Assembly (NCBI GenBank): GCA_934358405.1
Contig: CAKRKL010000058.1
Location: 1 to 12,386 of the forward strand
Direction of reading: 5' to 3'
DNA: 12,386 nt
DNA from: an uncultured Blautia sp.
Lineage (GTDB): Bacteria; Bacillota; Clostridia; Lachnospirales; Lachnospiraceae
The number at the start of each line of letters is the position of its first letter. The first letter of the stretch is position 1. Below, one piece after another: positions 7,489 to 12,386 of the stretch. The notes under the pieces are model-generated. The model did no database searches, was not told where the DNA came from, and saw only the letters and a list, made by a program, of their open reading frames with translations. The position numbers and the translations under genes are program-made.

Positions 7489-8865
7489 ATGAAGAAAAGA
7501 ATTGTATGTCTGACACTGGCAATTTTAATGTGCGGCTCACAGGCAGTAAGCGTAAGCGCTGACCGTGAGAGTGACTTAAGAGAAGAACAGGCTTGGACAA
7601 GCCAGCAGCTAGATGCTACATATGAGCGTATGAGCATTCTCTGGGATCAGAAACAGCAGCTTGAGAGCCAGATCGATTCCCTGAATTCCGATCTTGTTAA
7701 TGTCATGGTTTCCATTCAGACTCTTGAGAATGATATCGCTTCTAAGGAAGCAGAAATTGAGAAAACCAAAGGTGATCTGACCAAAGCGCAGAACGCTAAG
7801 GATAAACAGTACAGCTCTATGAAGAAACGTATTCAGTACCTTTATGAAAAAGGCGGTAACAATGCATGGTTTCAGATGATGCTGAATGCAGATAATCTTG
7901 CAGATCTTCTCACAAGAGCAGAGTATACACAGCAGATGTATGAGCAGGATAGAGAGAGCCTGCAGAAATATGCAAGAACTATCGAAGAGGTTCAGAAACT
8001 GGAAAATCAGTATGAGCAGGAGAAGGCTGATTTTGAAACAATGAAAGAAGAGTACGAGGCGCAGCAGGCGAATCTTCAGTATCAGCTGGATGTAACCCGC
8101 GCAAACAGTGCTGATTGTGAAAACGAGATTGCATATGCACAGCAGCAGGCTACAGAGTATGCAAATCTTCTTGTAGAGCAGCAGGCTGAAATTGAGCGGC
8201 TTGAAGCGGAACGTATTGCAGCTGAAGAAGAAGCAAGACGACAGGCAGAAGCAGAGGCTGCGGCTGCTGCAGCGGCTGCGGCACAGGAAGCAGAAGAAGC
8301 ACAGAGCAATGAGGACTATGATTACAGCGAGGATTACAGCGAAGAGTCCGGTGATAATTCCGGTTCAGATGTTCAGTATGATGAGGATGGAGACGTTGTA
8401 AGCGGAAGCTCTTCTTCTGATTATGAATATGATGAATATGGAAATGTAATTGACAGTGATAACACAGTAGATTATGATTCCTCTGAAAGTTCCTCTGGCA
8501 GCTCATCCAGCAGTTCTTCCGGATCAGGTTCTTCTGTTGTAGATTATGCAACACAGTTTGTTGGTAATCCGTATGTATGGGGTGGAACAAGCCTTACAAG
8601 TGGTGCTGACTGCTCCGGATTTGTACAGAGCGTATATGCGAACTTTGGTGTAAGTCTTCCCAGAACCTCTTATGAACAGCAGAATGCAGGAACAGAGGTA
8701 TCTTATGCAGATGCACAGCCAGGCGATCTGATCTGCTATGGTGGTCATGTGGCAATTTATATGGGAAATGGACAGATCGTACATGCATCCAATTCAAGAG
8801 ATGGAATTAAGGTTAGCGATAATGCTGCATACAGAACCATTACATCTGTAAGACGTCTCGTATAA
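7489..8865 (+). CDS. Secreted PcsB/CwlO-like NlpC/P60 peptidoglycan hydrolase
   Basis: The 458-residue protein has a signal peptide with a likely cut after SVSA (residue 24). Residues ~25-255 are a long coiled coil (LWDQKQQLESQIDSLNSDLV, IEKTKGDLTKAQNAKDKQYS), including the YLYEKGGNNAWFQMML hairpin tip typical of PcsB/CwlO-type regulatory coils that are opened by FtsEX. An Ala-rich helix end and a Ser/Asp/Tyr-rich flexible linker (~270-350) follow. The C-terminal ~105 residues are a standard NlpC/P60 domain: NPYVWGGTS, Cys375 in DCSGFVQSVY, His420 in GGHVAIYMGNG and His432 in HASN. The enzyme probably cuts peptidoglycan stem peptides outside the membrane, in separation or growth. ftsEX is not in the window, so dependence on it is inference. 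It has its own promoter and terminator. Confidence 0.93.
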   Translation: MKKRIVCLTLAILMCGSQAVSVSADRESDLREEQAWTSQQLDATYERMSILWDQKQQLESQIDSLNSDLVNVMVSIQTLENDIASKEAEIEKTKGDLTKAQNAKDKQYSSMKKRIQYLYEKGGNNAWFQMMLNADNLADLLTRAEYTQQMYEQDRESLQKYARTIEEVQKLENQYEQEKADFETMKEEYEAQQANLQYQLDVTRANSADCENEIAYAQQQATEYANLLVEQQAEIERLEAERIAAEEEARRQAEAEAAAAAAAAAQEAEEAQSNEDYDYSEDYSEESGDNSGSDVQYDEDGDVVSGSSSSDYEYDEYGNVIDSDNTVDYDSSESSSGSSSSSSSGSGSSVVDYATQFVGNPYVWGGTSLTSGADCSGFVQSVYANFGVSLPRTSYEQQNAGTEVSYADAQPGDLICYGGHVAIYMGNGQIVHASNSRDGIKVSDNAAYRTITSVRRLV

Positions 8866-8878
8866 GAACGAGAATTCT

Positions 8879-8911
8879 CCCGGATCCGCCTGGCGGACTC
8901 CGGGAATTTTC
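8879..8911 (+). terminator. Rho-independent terminator after the coiled-coil hydrolase
   Basis: CCCGGATCCGC (8879-8889) pairs with GCGGA (8893-8897) and TCCGGG (8899-8904), leaving a single bulged C at 8898. The tail is AATTTT. Confidence 0.88.
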
Positions 8912-8968
8912 ATATAAATTTGAAATGTATTTTGGGTGTATTTTGATAAATAAATAACAAATCATGGG

Positions 8969-8997
8969 TTGACAAATGCTGGAGCAGATGGTATTAT
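8969..8997 (+). promoter_or_regulatory. Promoter of the cobalamin riboswitch transcript
   Basis: A perfect TTGACA (8969-8974) and TATTAT (8992-8997) are 17 nt apart, putting the transcript start near 9004, about 25 nt ahead of the riboswitch aptamer. Confidence 0.88.
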
Positions 8998-9028
8998 GAT
9001 GTCAGTATAATTCCATATTGAACATATT

Positions 9029-9195
9029 AAGTGCTGGTAGCTGTTAGCTGGCAGAAAGAGGGAATCAGGTGAGAAACCTGAGCGATCCGGTCACTGTAAC
9101 AGAGGAGCAAGTCTCATAGTCCATTGTGTATATACATGAGAAGGAGAGAGGAGCTATGATCCTGGAGCCAGGAAACCTGCTTGGTATGGCGAGGT
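9029..9195 (+). ncRNA. Cobalamin (adenosylcobalamin-type) riboswitch aptamer
   Basis: The conserved core is visible: GGGAATCAGGTGAGAAACCT at 9060-9079, then GAGCGATCCGG and TCACTGTAAC to 9100, and the B12 box AGCCAGGAAACCTGC at 9176-9190. The aptamer binds a cobalamin and usually shuts down expression of B12 synthesis or uptake genes. Here the region 9196-9250 and the terminator at 9253-9280 would form the expression platform. The next gene on this strand begins only at 9514. Confidence 0.93.
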
Positions 9196-9252
9196 TAAAC
9201 TTCCGATGAAAGTGTAACAACCAGTTTCTGGGAATCCGCAGCCTGGAAATGT

Positions 9253-9280
9253 TGTCCGCTTTTACAAGTGGACATTTTTT
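9253..9280 (+). terminator. Riboswitch-controlled terminator
   Basis: TGTCCGCTT (9253-9261) pairs with AAGTGGACA (9266-9274) with one G-U pair and a 4-nt loop TTAC, followed by TTTTTT. Its position just after the B12 aptamer suggests that ligand binding controls whether it forms. Confidence 0.85.
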
Positions 9281-9286
9281 ATGGAA

Positions 9287-9401
9287 TATCGCCTGTTCAG
9301 ATGAATTATACAGATTAAATGGCAGGCGATACTACTTCGGATGAAACCGTTCCCTCCGCGTATATATGAACGGGTCATATTCTACCCCGAAGTAGCGTCG
9401 C
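9287..9401 (+). other. Palindromic structured element of unknown type
   Basis: Two overlapping foldings are possible. TATCGCCTG (9287-9295) is a perfect inverted repeat of CAGGCGATA (9323-9331). The latter overlaps the left arm of a larger palindrome, where 9326-9340 (ending CTACTTCGG) pairs with 9387-9401 (beginning CCGAAGTAG) with one mismatch and one G-U pair. Inside it, ATGA/TCAT and CCGTTC/GAACGG continue the helix around a 15-nt loop. There is no coding sequence. It may be an alternative-pairing switch, a small structured RNA, or a MITE/REP-like mobile palindrome; no target-site duplication is evident. Confidence 0.6.
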
Positions 9402-9430
9402 TCCCTCTTAAATATTATGAGAATTTTGAA

Positions 9431-9452
9431 ACCGCGCAAGCGGTATTTTTTT
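9431..9452 (+). terminator. Second terminator ahead of the cysteine-rich gene
   Basis: ACCGC (9431-9435) and GCGGT (9440-9444) close a GCAA tetraloop, followed by A and seven Ts. It lies between the palindromic element and the next gene, so full-length transcripts must pass it. Confidence 0.85.
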
Positions 9453-9513
9453 ATGCAATAAAAATTAAAATGAGAGCCAAAAAGGTTTTTGGGTGTGAGG
9501 AAAGGGATTAAAA

Positions 9514-9837
9514 ATGGAAAAAAACTACTGGGAAAATAAGGAATACTCCTACTTTAGCCATAAGAAATGTGAATTTTTCCCTTGTCATAAGGACGCGGAT
9601 CCGGAGGATTTTAATTGCCTTTTCTGCTATTGCCCGCTTTATGCGTTGGGAGATAAATGTGGTGGGAACTTTCGCTATAACGAAAAGGGGTTCAAGGATT
9701 GCACAAACTGCCAGCTGCCTCACAAACGAAAAAATTATGGCTACGTTACCGGGAAATATCAGGAGCTGGCGGATCTGATGAAAAAAGTACGTGAAAATGA
9801 AAAAGAGAATAAAACGAAAAATAAAGATACTGAGTAA
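9514..9837 (+). CDS. Cysteine-rich small domain protein (probable metal-binding)
   Basis: This 107-residue protein has eight cysteines (19, 24, 35, 38, 40, 49, 63, 66) and nearby histidines in the pattern KKCEFFPCHK, NCLFCYCPLY, DKCGGNF and DCTNCQLPH. That is the look of the cysteine-rich small domain family (pfam04071), a presumed zinc- or metal-binding module. From memory, this family is often found near cobalamin-related genes in Clostridia and archaea, which would fit the B12 riboswitch upstream, but the exact role is unknown. The C-terminal ~25 residues are a charged Lys/Glu-rich tail. The ATG has the ribosome-binding tract GAGGAAAGGG. No clear promoter lies between the second terminator and the start, so expression most likely comes from read-through of the riboswitch transcript. 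Confidence 0.85.
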   Translation: MEKNYWENKEYSYFSHKKCEFFPCHKDADPEDFNCLFCYCPLYALGDKCGGNFRYNEKGFKDCTNCQLPHKRKNYGYVTGKYQELADLMKKVRENEKENKTKNKDTE

Positions 9838-9854
9838 ATATCTGGTGAATGCTG

Positions 9855-9900
9855 GCACAAAAAAAGTTCTTCTGCTAAAATGCAGAGGAACTTTTTGTGC
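9855..9900. terminator. Bidirectional terminator between convergent genes
   Basis: The arms 9855-9875 and 9882-9900 pair almost fully around the loop TAAAAT. The central stem AGTTCTTCTGC/GCAGAGGAACT is flanked by an A-run on the left and TTTTT on the right, so a T-tail follows the stem when read from either strand. It serves the cysteine-rich gene (+) and the PHP gene (-). Confidence 0.93.
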
Positions 9901-9914
9901 TAATATGGGGAACT

Positions 9915-10628
9915 TTAACGTATGCTCAGTAGCATTTTTAATTTGGGAATCTGGTTATTCAGAATCAGACCCTCTGGAAACATTGCCTGATGGACAATGT
10001 CTGCTGCATAAGTAAAATCTCCGATATGTTCAGCACCATGACTGTCACTGGATAACACCAGAGGAACCAGATATTTGCGGCAGCATCTTAAGATTTCAGC
10101 GCAATTACTGCGGGTATCACCTCGATAACTGTAAGGCGCAAGAGATGCTTCATTGATTTCAGGGATAACTCCGTTTTCCTGAGCAGCTCTTATGATTGTA
10201 TCGTAGTCTACAGGATACTGAGGGTTATCTATATGTCCAAGAATCTTTACCATAGGATTTTTCATTACATTAAGGAAAGCTTTGGTGTTCTCTTCTTTGC
10301 TGACTGGGCGAAAATTCTGGTAGTGCATGCTGGCAATTGCATAGTCCAGTTTCTCAAGAAGCATCTGATCTAAATCAACCTTACCATTTATATCTAAAAT
10401 ATTCAGTTCAATTCCATATAATAAATCTACATTAAACCGTTTGCGTGGTGAATAAGTAAGACTGCGAAAATAGGAAGGGGTTCCTGCTGCAAGAGTGCCT
10501 GGCCCATGGTCTGTGATTCCAAGTAATTTTAATCCCTTACGGGAGGCGGCTTTTGCCATATCGCTGATAGTACAGCTGGTGCCGTGTCCACTGGCTATAG
10601 AGTGGGTATGTATGTCGGAAAGATACAT
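9915..10628 (-). CDS. PHP-domain phosphoesterase, YcdX-like
   Basis: The 237-residue protein has the metal-binding set of the PHP family, trinuclear-zinc phosphatases of the E. coli YcdX type: H7 and H9 in DIHTHS, H15 in SGHGTS, H41 in GITDHGPG, then GIELNI, SMHYQNF, GHIDNP and a late SSDSHG. The substrate is unknown; relatives hydrolyse small phosphate esters. The frame allows a start three codons earlier (10637), but AGGAG (10638-10642, minus strand) would touch that ATG with no spacing and lies 9 nt before the ATG at 10628. The shorter start also gives H7/H9/H15 as I recall for YcdX. It is transcribed away from the BMC locus and is convergent with the cysteine-rich gene. Confidence 0.9.
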   Translation of the reverse strand: MYLSDIHTHSIASGHGTSCTISDMAKAASRKGLKLLGITDHGPGTLAAGTPSYFRSLTYSPRKRFNVDLLYGIELNILDINGKVDLDQMLLEKLDYAIASMHYQNFRPVSKEENTKAFLNVMKNPMVKILGHIDNPQYPVDYDTIIRAAQENGVIPEINEASLAPYSYRGDTRSNCAEILRCCRKYLVPLVLSSDSHGAEHIGDFTYAADIVHQAMFPEGLILNNQIPKLKMLLSIR

Positions 10629-10701
10629 GGAAATCATCTCCTGTCAAGAAGTTTTAGAATCCGAATAACTGTAAAAGGTTATGGATATTTGTGTTGTATT
10701 T

Positions 10702-10730
10702 AGTATGACAGAGTGAAAAAAGACTGTCAA
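10702..10730 (-). promoter_or_regulatory. Promoter of the PHP gene
   Basis: On the minus strand TTGACA (10730-10725) and CATACT (10707-10702) are 17 nt apart, giving a leader of about 65-70 nt to the PHP start codon. Confidence 0.7.
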
Positions 10731-10740
10731 CTGTAAAATG

Positions 10741-10796
10741 GAGAAAAAACAAAAAACAAATAAAAACAACATATAAAACCCATAAAAACCACACAT
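10741..10796. promoter_or_regulatory. A-rich repeat cluster, likely operator of the BMC promoter
   Basis: One exact AAAACAACAT (10763-10772) and degenerate relatives AAAACCCAT (10775-10783) and AAAACCACACAT (10785-10796) are spaced about one helical turn apart, 30-80 bp upstream of the eutS promoter. The exact 10-mer recurs twice ahead of the aldolase promoter, so a shared transcription factor is likely. The protein is not identifiable here. Confidence 0.55.
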
Positions 10797-10822
10797 ATGC
10801 GAATATATAGTGTTGCTTCTTG

Positions 10823-10851
10823 TTGACACTCAAAATTTAAGGGCGTATAAT
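10823..10851 (+). promoter_or_regulatory. Consensus promoter of the BMC genes
   Basis: TTGACA (10823-10828) and TATAAT (10846-10851) are both perfect and 17 nt apart. The start near 10858 leaves a leader of about 43 nt with AACCG/CGGTT (10872-10876/10886-10890) forming a small stem directly before the AGGAGG ribosome-binding site. Confidence 0.93.
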
Positions 10852-10900
10852 TGTGATGAGACAGATAACTGAACCGCTTAAATATCGGTTAGGAGGAAAA

Positions 10901-11278
10901 ATGGGATATACAGATAATATGACTCCGGAAATGAAGCAGCGCATTGTACAGGAACTGGTACCAGGCAAACAGATTTCCCTGGCACATATTATTGCCAATC
11001 CGGATAAGATTCTTTACACGAAATTAGGACTCGATCCGTCTTTGGATTATTCAAGGGCAGCTATTGGAATCATGACCGTAAGTCCTGCAGAAACAGCTAT
11101 TATCATGGCTGATATTGCTATGAAATCGTCAGGTATTGAACTGGGCTTTGTGGATCGCTTTAGTGGAAGCCTTATCATTACAGGTACTGTATCTGAGGTG
11201 GAAGCATCTACAAGTGCGATTTTGGACTATGTGGGAAATAAGCTTGGTTTTACTTTGTGCCCGATAACAAGGACCTGA
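10901..11278 (+). CDS. eutS: Bacterial microcompartment shell protein, EutS/PduU family
   Basis: This 125-residue protein is a circularly permuted single-BMC-domain shell protein. The diagnostic N-terminal run IVQELVPGKQISLAHIIANP, the middle GIMTVSPAETAIIMADIAMK, GFVDRFSGSLIITG and the C-terminal FTLCPITRT match PduU/EutS as known from Salmonella and E. coli. It forms hexamers in the protein shell that encloses an aldehyde-producing pathway. The frame is open from a GTG at 10853, but that lies before the expected transcript start; AGGAGG at 10891-10896 marks the ATG at 10901. The stop is followed after 6 nt by the EutP/PduV gene. PduU and EutS cannot be separated firmly by sequence alone; the symbol is the family label. 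Confidence 0.93.
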   Translation: MGYTDNMTPEMKQRIVQELVPGKQISLAHIIANPDKILYTKLGLDPSLDYSRAAIGIMTVSPAETAIIMADIAMKSSGIELGFVDRFSGSLIITGTVSEVEASTSAILDYVGNKLGFTLCPITRT

Positions 11279-11284
11279 TATAAT

Positions 11285-11746
11285 ATGAAGAAACTGGTTC
11301 TGATTGGCCGCAGCGAAGCTGGGAAGACAACTCTGACTCAGGCCTTGCGCGGAGAAAAAATACATTATCATAAAACACAATATGTAAATAATTTTGATGT
11401 GATCGTAGATACGCCAGGAGAGTATGCCCAGACGAAAGGGCTTGGACATGCCCTGGCGTTATACACATACGAGTCGGATGTTGTAGGGCTTCTGGTGTCA
11501 GCAATAGAGCCATATTGCCTTTTTCCGCCATGTATTACCGGTATGGCGAACAGAGAAGTGATCGGTATTGTTACAAAGATTAACAATCCGCAGGCCAACG
11601 TGAAGCTTGCCACATCCTGGCTGCAGCTTGCAGGCTGCAAAAAGATATTTTATGTAGACTCTAAGACCCAGGAGGGCATTCCTGAAATCCTGGAATATCT
11701 TCGGGAAGAGGGAGATGTAATGCCCTGGGAGAAAACAAACCCTTAA
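11285..11746 (+). CDS. eutP: EutP/PduV-family GTPase-like protein
   Basis: This 153-residue protein has a Ras-like P-loop: the Walker A motif GRSEAGKTT (8-16), the switch II DTPGEY (42-47) and a G4 position reading TKIN (97-100). In Salmonella, PduV associates with microcompartments and influences their movement or position; E. coli EutP has been studied as an acetate kinase. The G4 motif normally ends in Asp; here it is Asn, which may alter guanine recognition. It starts 6 nt after eutS and has only a weak AAGG ribosome-binding site overlapping the end of that gene, suggesting coupled translation. No terminator is seen after it. Confidence 0.9.
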   Translation: MKKLVLIGRSEAGKTTLTQALRGEKIHYHKTQYVNNFDVIVDTPGEYAQTKGLGHALALYTYESDVVGLLVSAIEPYCLFPPCITGMANREVIGIVTKINNPQANVKLATSWLQLAGCKKIFYVDSKTQEGIPEILEYLREEGDVMPWEKTNP

Positions 11747-11760
11747 AATGTGGAAAAATG

Positions 11761-11830
11761 ACAAAACCACGAAAAACAACATAGTAATTCGCTAAAAAAT
11801 CCACATAAAACAACATGAAACAACGAAAAC
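11761..11830. promoter_or_regulatory. A-rich repeat cluster ahead of the aldolase promoter
   Basis: Two exact copies of AAAACAACAT (11773-11782 and 11807-11816) and related words (AAAACCAC, AAATCCACAT, AAACAACG) fill the 70 bp directly upstream of the -35 element, mirroring the cluster upstream of eutS. Position upstream of -35 fits an activator or a repressor of the same family at both promoters. Confidence 0.55.
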
Positions 11831-11833
11831 AGC

Positions 11834-11862
11834 TTGACTTATTGTGTGGAATGGTGTAAACT
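11834..11862 (+). promoter_or_regulatory. Promoter of the aldolase gene
   Basis: TTGACT (11834-11839) and TAAACT (11857-11862) are 17 nt apart, giving a leader of about 110 nt. This indicates an internal start for the BMC operon. Confidence 0.78.
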
Positions 11863-11918
11863 TACAGCATAACCATAAGAGTAACAGGCTGACTATGTCC
11901 AGCTATATAAAGTTACCC

Positions 11919-11953
11919 GGTACGGTACTATAAAATACATAATCCACCGTACC
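11919..11953 (+). other. Leader hairpin before the aldolase gene
   Basis: GGTACGGT (11919-11926) is a perfect inverted repeat of ACCGTACC (11946-11953) across a 19-nt A/T-rich loop, ending 11 nt before the AAGGAGG ribosome-binding site. It may fold in the mRNA or bind a protein as DNA. Confidence 0.6.
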
Positions 11954-11979
11954 TGAATGTGCTTAAGGAGGAAAAAAGC

Positions 11980-12386
11980 ATGGTAAACGAATACGAAATC
12001 AAAAAACAGATTTGCGACATCGGAAGAAGAATCTATAACCGCAACATGGTTGCAGCAAATGACGGTAACATTTCTGTAAAGCTTAATGACAATGAGTTCC
12101 TTTGCACACCTACTGGTGTATCTAAAGGCTTCATGACTCCAGAGTTCATCTGTAAGGTTGATGCTAAGGGAAACGTTATCCAGGCTAACCCGGGATTCAA
12201 ACCATCTTCTGAGATCAAGATGCACATGAGAGTATATGAGAAGAGACCGGATGTAGGATCTGTTGTACATGCTCATCCAATTTATGCAACATCCTTCGCT
12301 ATTGCAGGAATCCCGCTTACACAGCCGATCATGCCAGAGGCAGTTATCGCTCTTGGATGTGTTCCGATCGCTGAGTACGGTACACC
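11980..12386 (+). CDS. fucA: Class II aldolase, L-fuculose-1-phosphate aldolase-like, 3' end outside window
   Basis: The 135 codons present show the class II aldolase/adducin fold: AANDGNISVKL near the N terminus, FLCTPTGVSKGFM, the phosphate-binding and catalytic segment PSSEIKMH with Glu78, and the zinc ligands His97 and His99 in VVHAHP. The later third zinc histidine lies beyond the window. The enzyme splits L-fuculose-1-phosphate (and often L-rhamnulose-1-phosphate) into dihydroxyacetone phosphate and L-lactaldehyde; lactaldehyde is reduced to 1,2-propanediol, which is processed inside microcompartments. The ATG at 11980 follows AAGGAGG by 8 nt. It is preceded by its own promoter and by the shell and EutP genes, which fits a fucose/rhamnose BMC locus. 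Exact substrate is inferred from context. Confidence 0.88.
   Translation, partial: MVNEYEIKKQICDIGRRIYNRNMVAANDGNISVKLNDNEFLCTPTGVSKGFMTPEFICKVDAKGNVIQANPGFKPSSEIKMHMRVYEKRPDVGSVVHAHPIYATSFAIAGIPLTQPIMPEAVIALGCVPIAEYGT

Noticed and set aside
8150..8590. 146-residue His/Leu/Gln-rich minus-strand frame
   Set aside because: It is the complement of the Ala/Glu and Ser/Asp low-complexity part of the coiled-coil hydrolase; its composition is explained by that.
10741..10800. CRISPR or satellite repeat
   Set aside because: The A-rich words are short, imperfect and confined to promoter upstream regions, so an operator is the better reading.
10853..10900. Longer EutS start at the GTG
   Set aside because: The GTG lies 2 nt after the perfect -10 hexamer, before the likely transcript start, and the ATG at 10901 has AGGAGG.
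11814..11830. Possible catabolite-response (cre) site
   Set aside because: The bases around TGAAACAACG do not fit the TGnAAnCGnTnnCA spacing; they are better read as part of the A-rich repeat cluster.

Overview
The window looks like a chromosomal segment of a low-to-moderate GC, Gram-positive anaerobe of the Lachnospiraceae (Blautia/Ruminococcus-like gut Clostridia). The clues are a DUF1002 secreted protein, an ECF S component, a zinc-ribbon/DUF5685/J-protein cluster, meso-diaminopimelate dehydrogenase, coiled-coil and repeat-bearing NlpC/P60 hydrolases, a cobalamin riboswitch and the first genes of a bacterial microcompartment (BMC) locus. Family names come from recognising the sequence, not from a search; the genus is inference.

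Layout, left to right. (1) 1-1389: 3' part of a DUF1002 protein with a highly acidic linker, closed by a strong terminator. (2) 1556-2167: an integral-membrane S component of an ECF vitamin transporter, a single-gene unit with its own terminator. (3) 2378-4275: a tight operon of a two-helix membrane zinc-ribbon protein, a DUF5685 protein (1-nt gap) and a J-domain protein (17-nt overlap). (4) 4443-5429: meso-DAP dehydrogenase with its own promoter and terminator. (5) 5702-7225 and 7489-8865: two separately promoted, separately terminated secreted NlpC/P60-type cell-wall hydrolases, one with about ten choline-binding-like repeats, the other with a PcsB/CwlO-like coiled coil. (6) 8969-9837: a promoter, a cobalamin riboswitch with terminator, an unexplained long palindromic element with a second terminator, then a small cysteine-rich protein. 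(7) 9915-10628 on the minus strand: a YcdX-like PHP phosphoesterase, convergent with the previous gene across a bidirectional terminator. (8) 10823-12386: a perfect-consensus promoter, a EutS/PduU shell protein, a EutP/PduV GTPase-like protein, then a second promoter and a class II aldolase (fuculose-1-phosphate aldolase-like) running off the end.

How they work together. Genes 1-5 are mostly independent housekeeping and envelope units: DAP dehydrogenase makes the peptidoglycan/lysine precursor and the two NlpC/P60 enzymes cut the wall. The right end is a catabolic locus. EutS/PduU, EutP/PduV and an aldolase that splits a deoxysugar phosphate to lactaldehyde are what is expected at the start of a fucose/rhamnose to 1,2-propanediol microcompartment operon. 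Its two promoters share exact copies of the 10-mer AAAACAACAT, pointing to one common regulator.

The points most worth a second look are two DDxxD-like motifs in the DUF5685 protein, the cysteine-string tail of the J protein, the palindromic element and second terminator between the B12 riboswitch and the cysteine-rich protein, and the shared A-rich operator at the BMC promoters.
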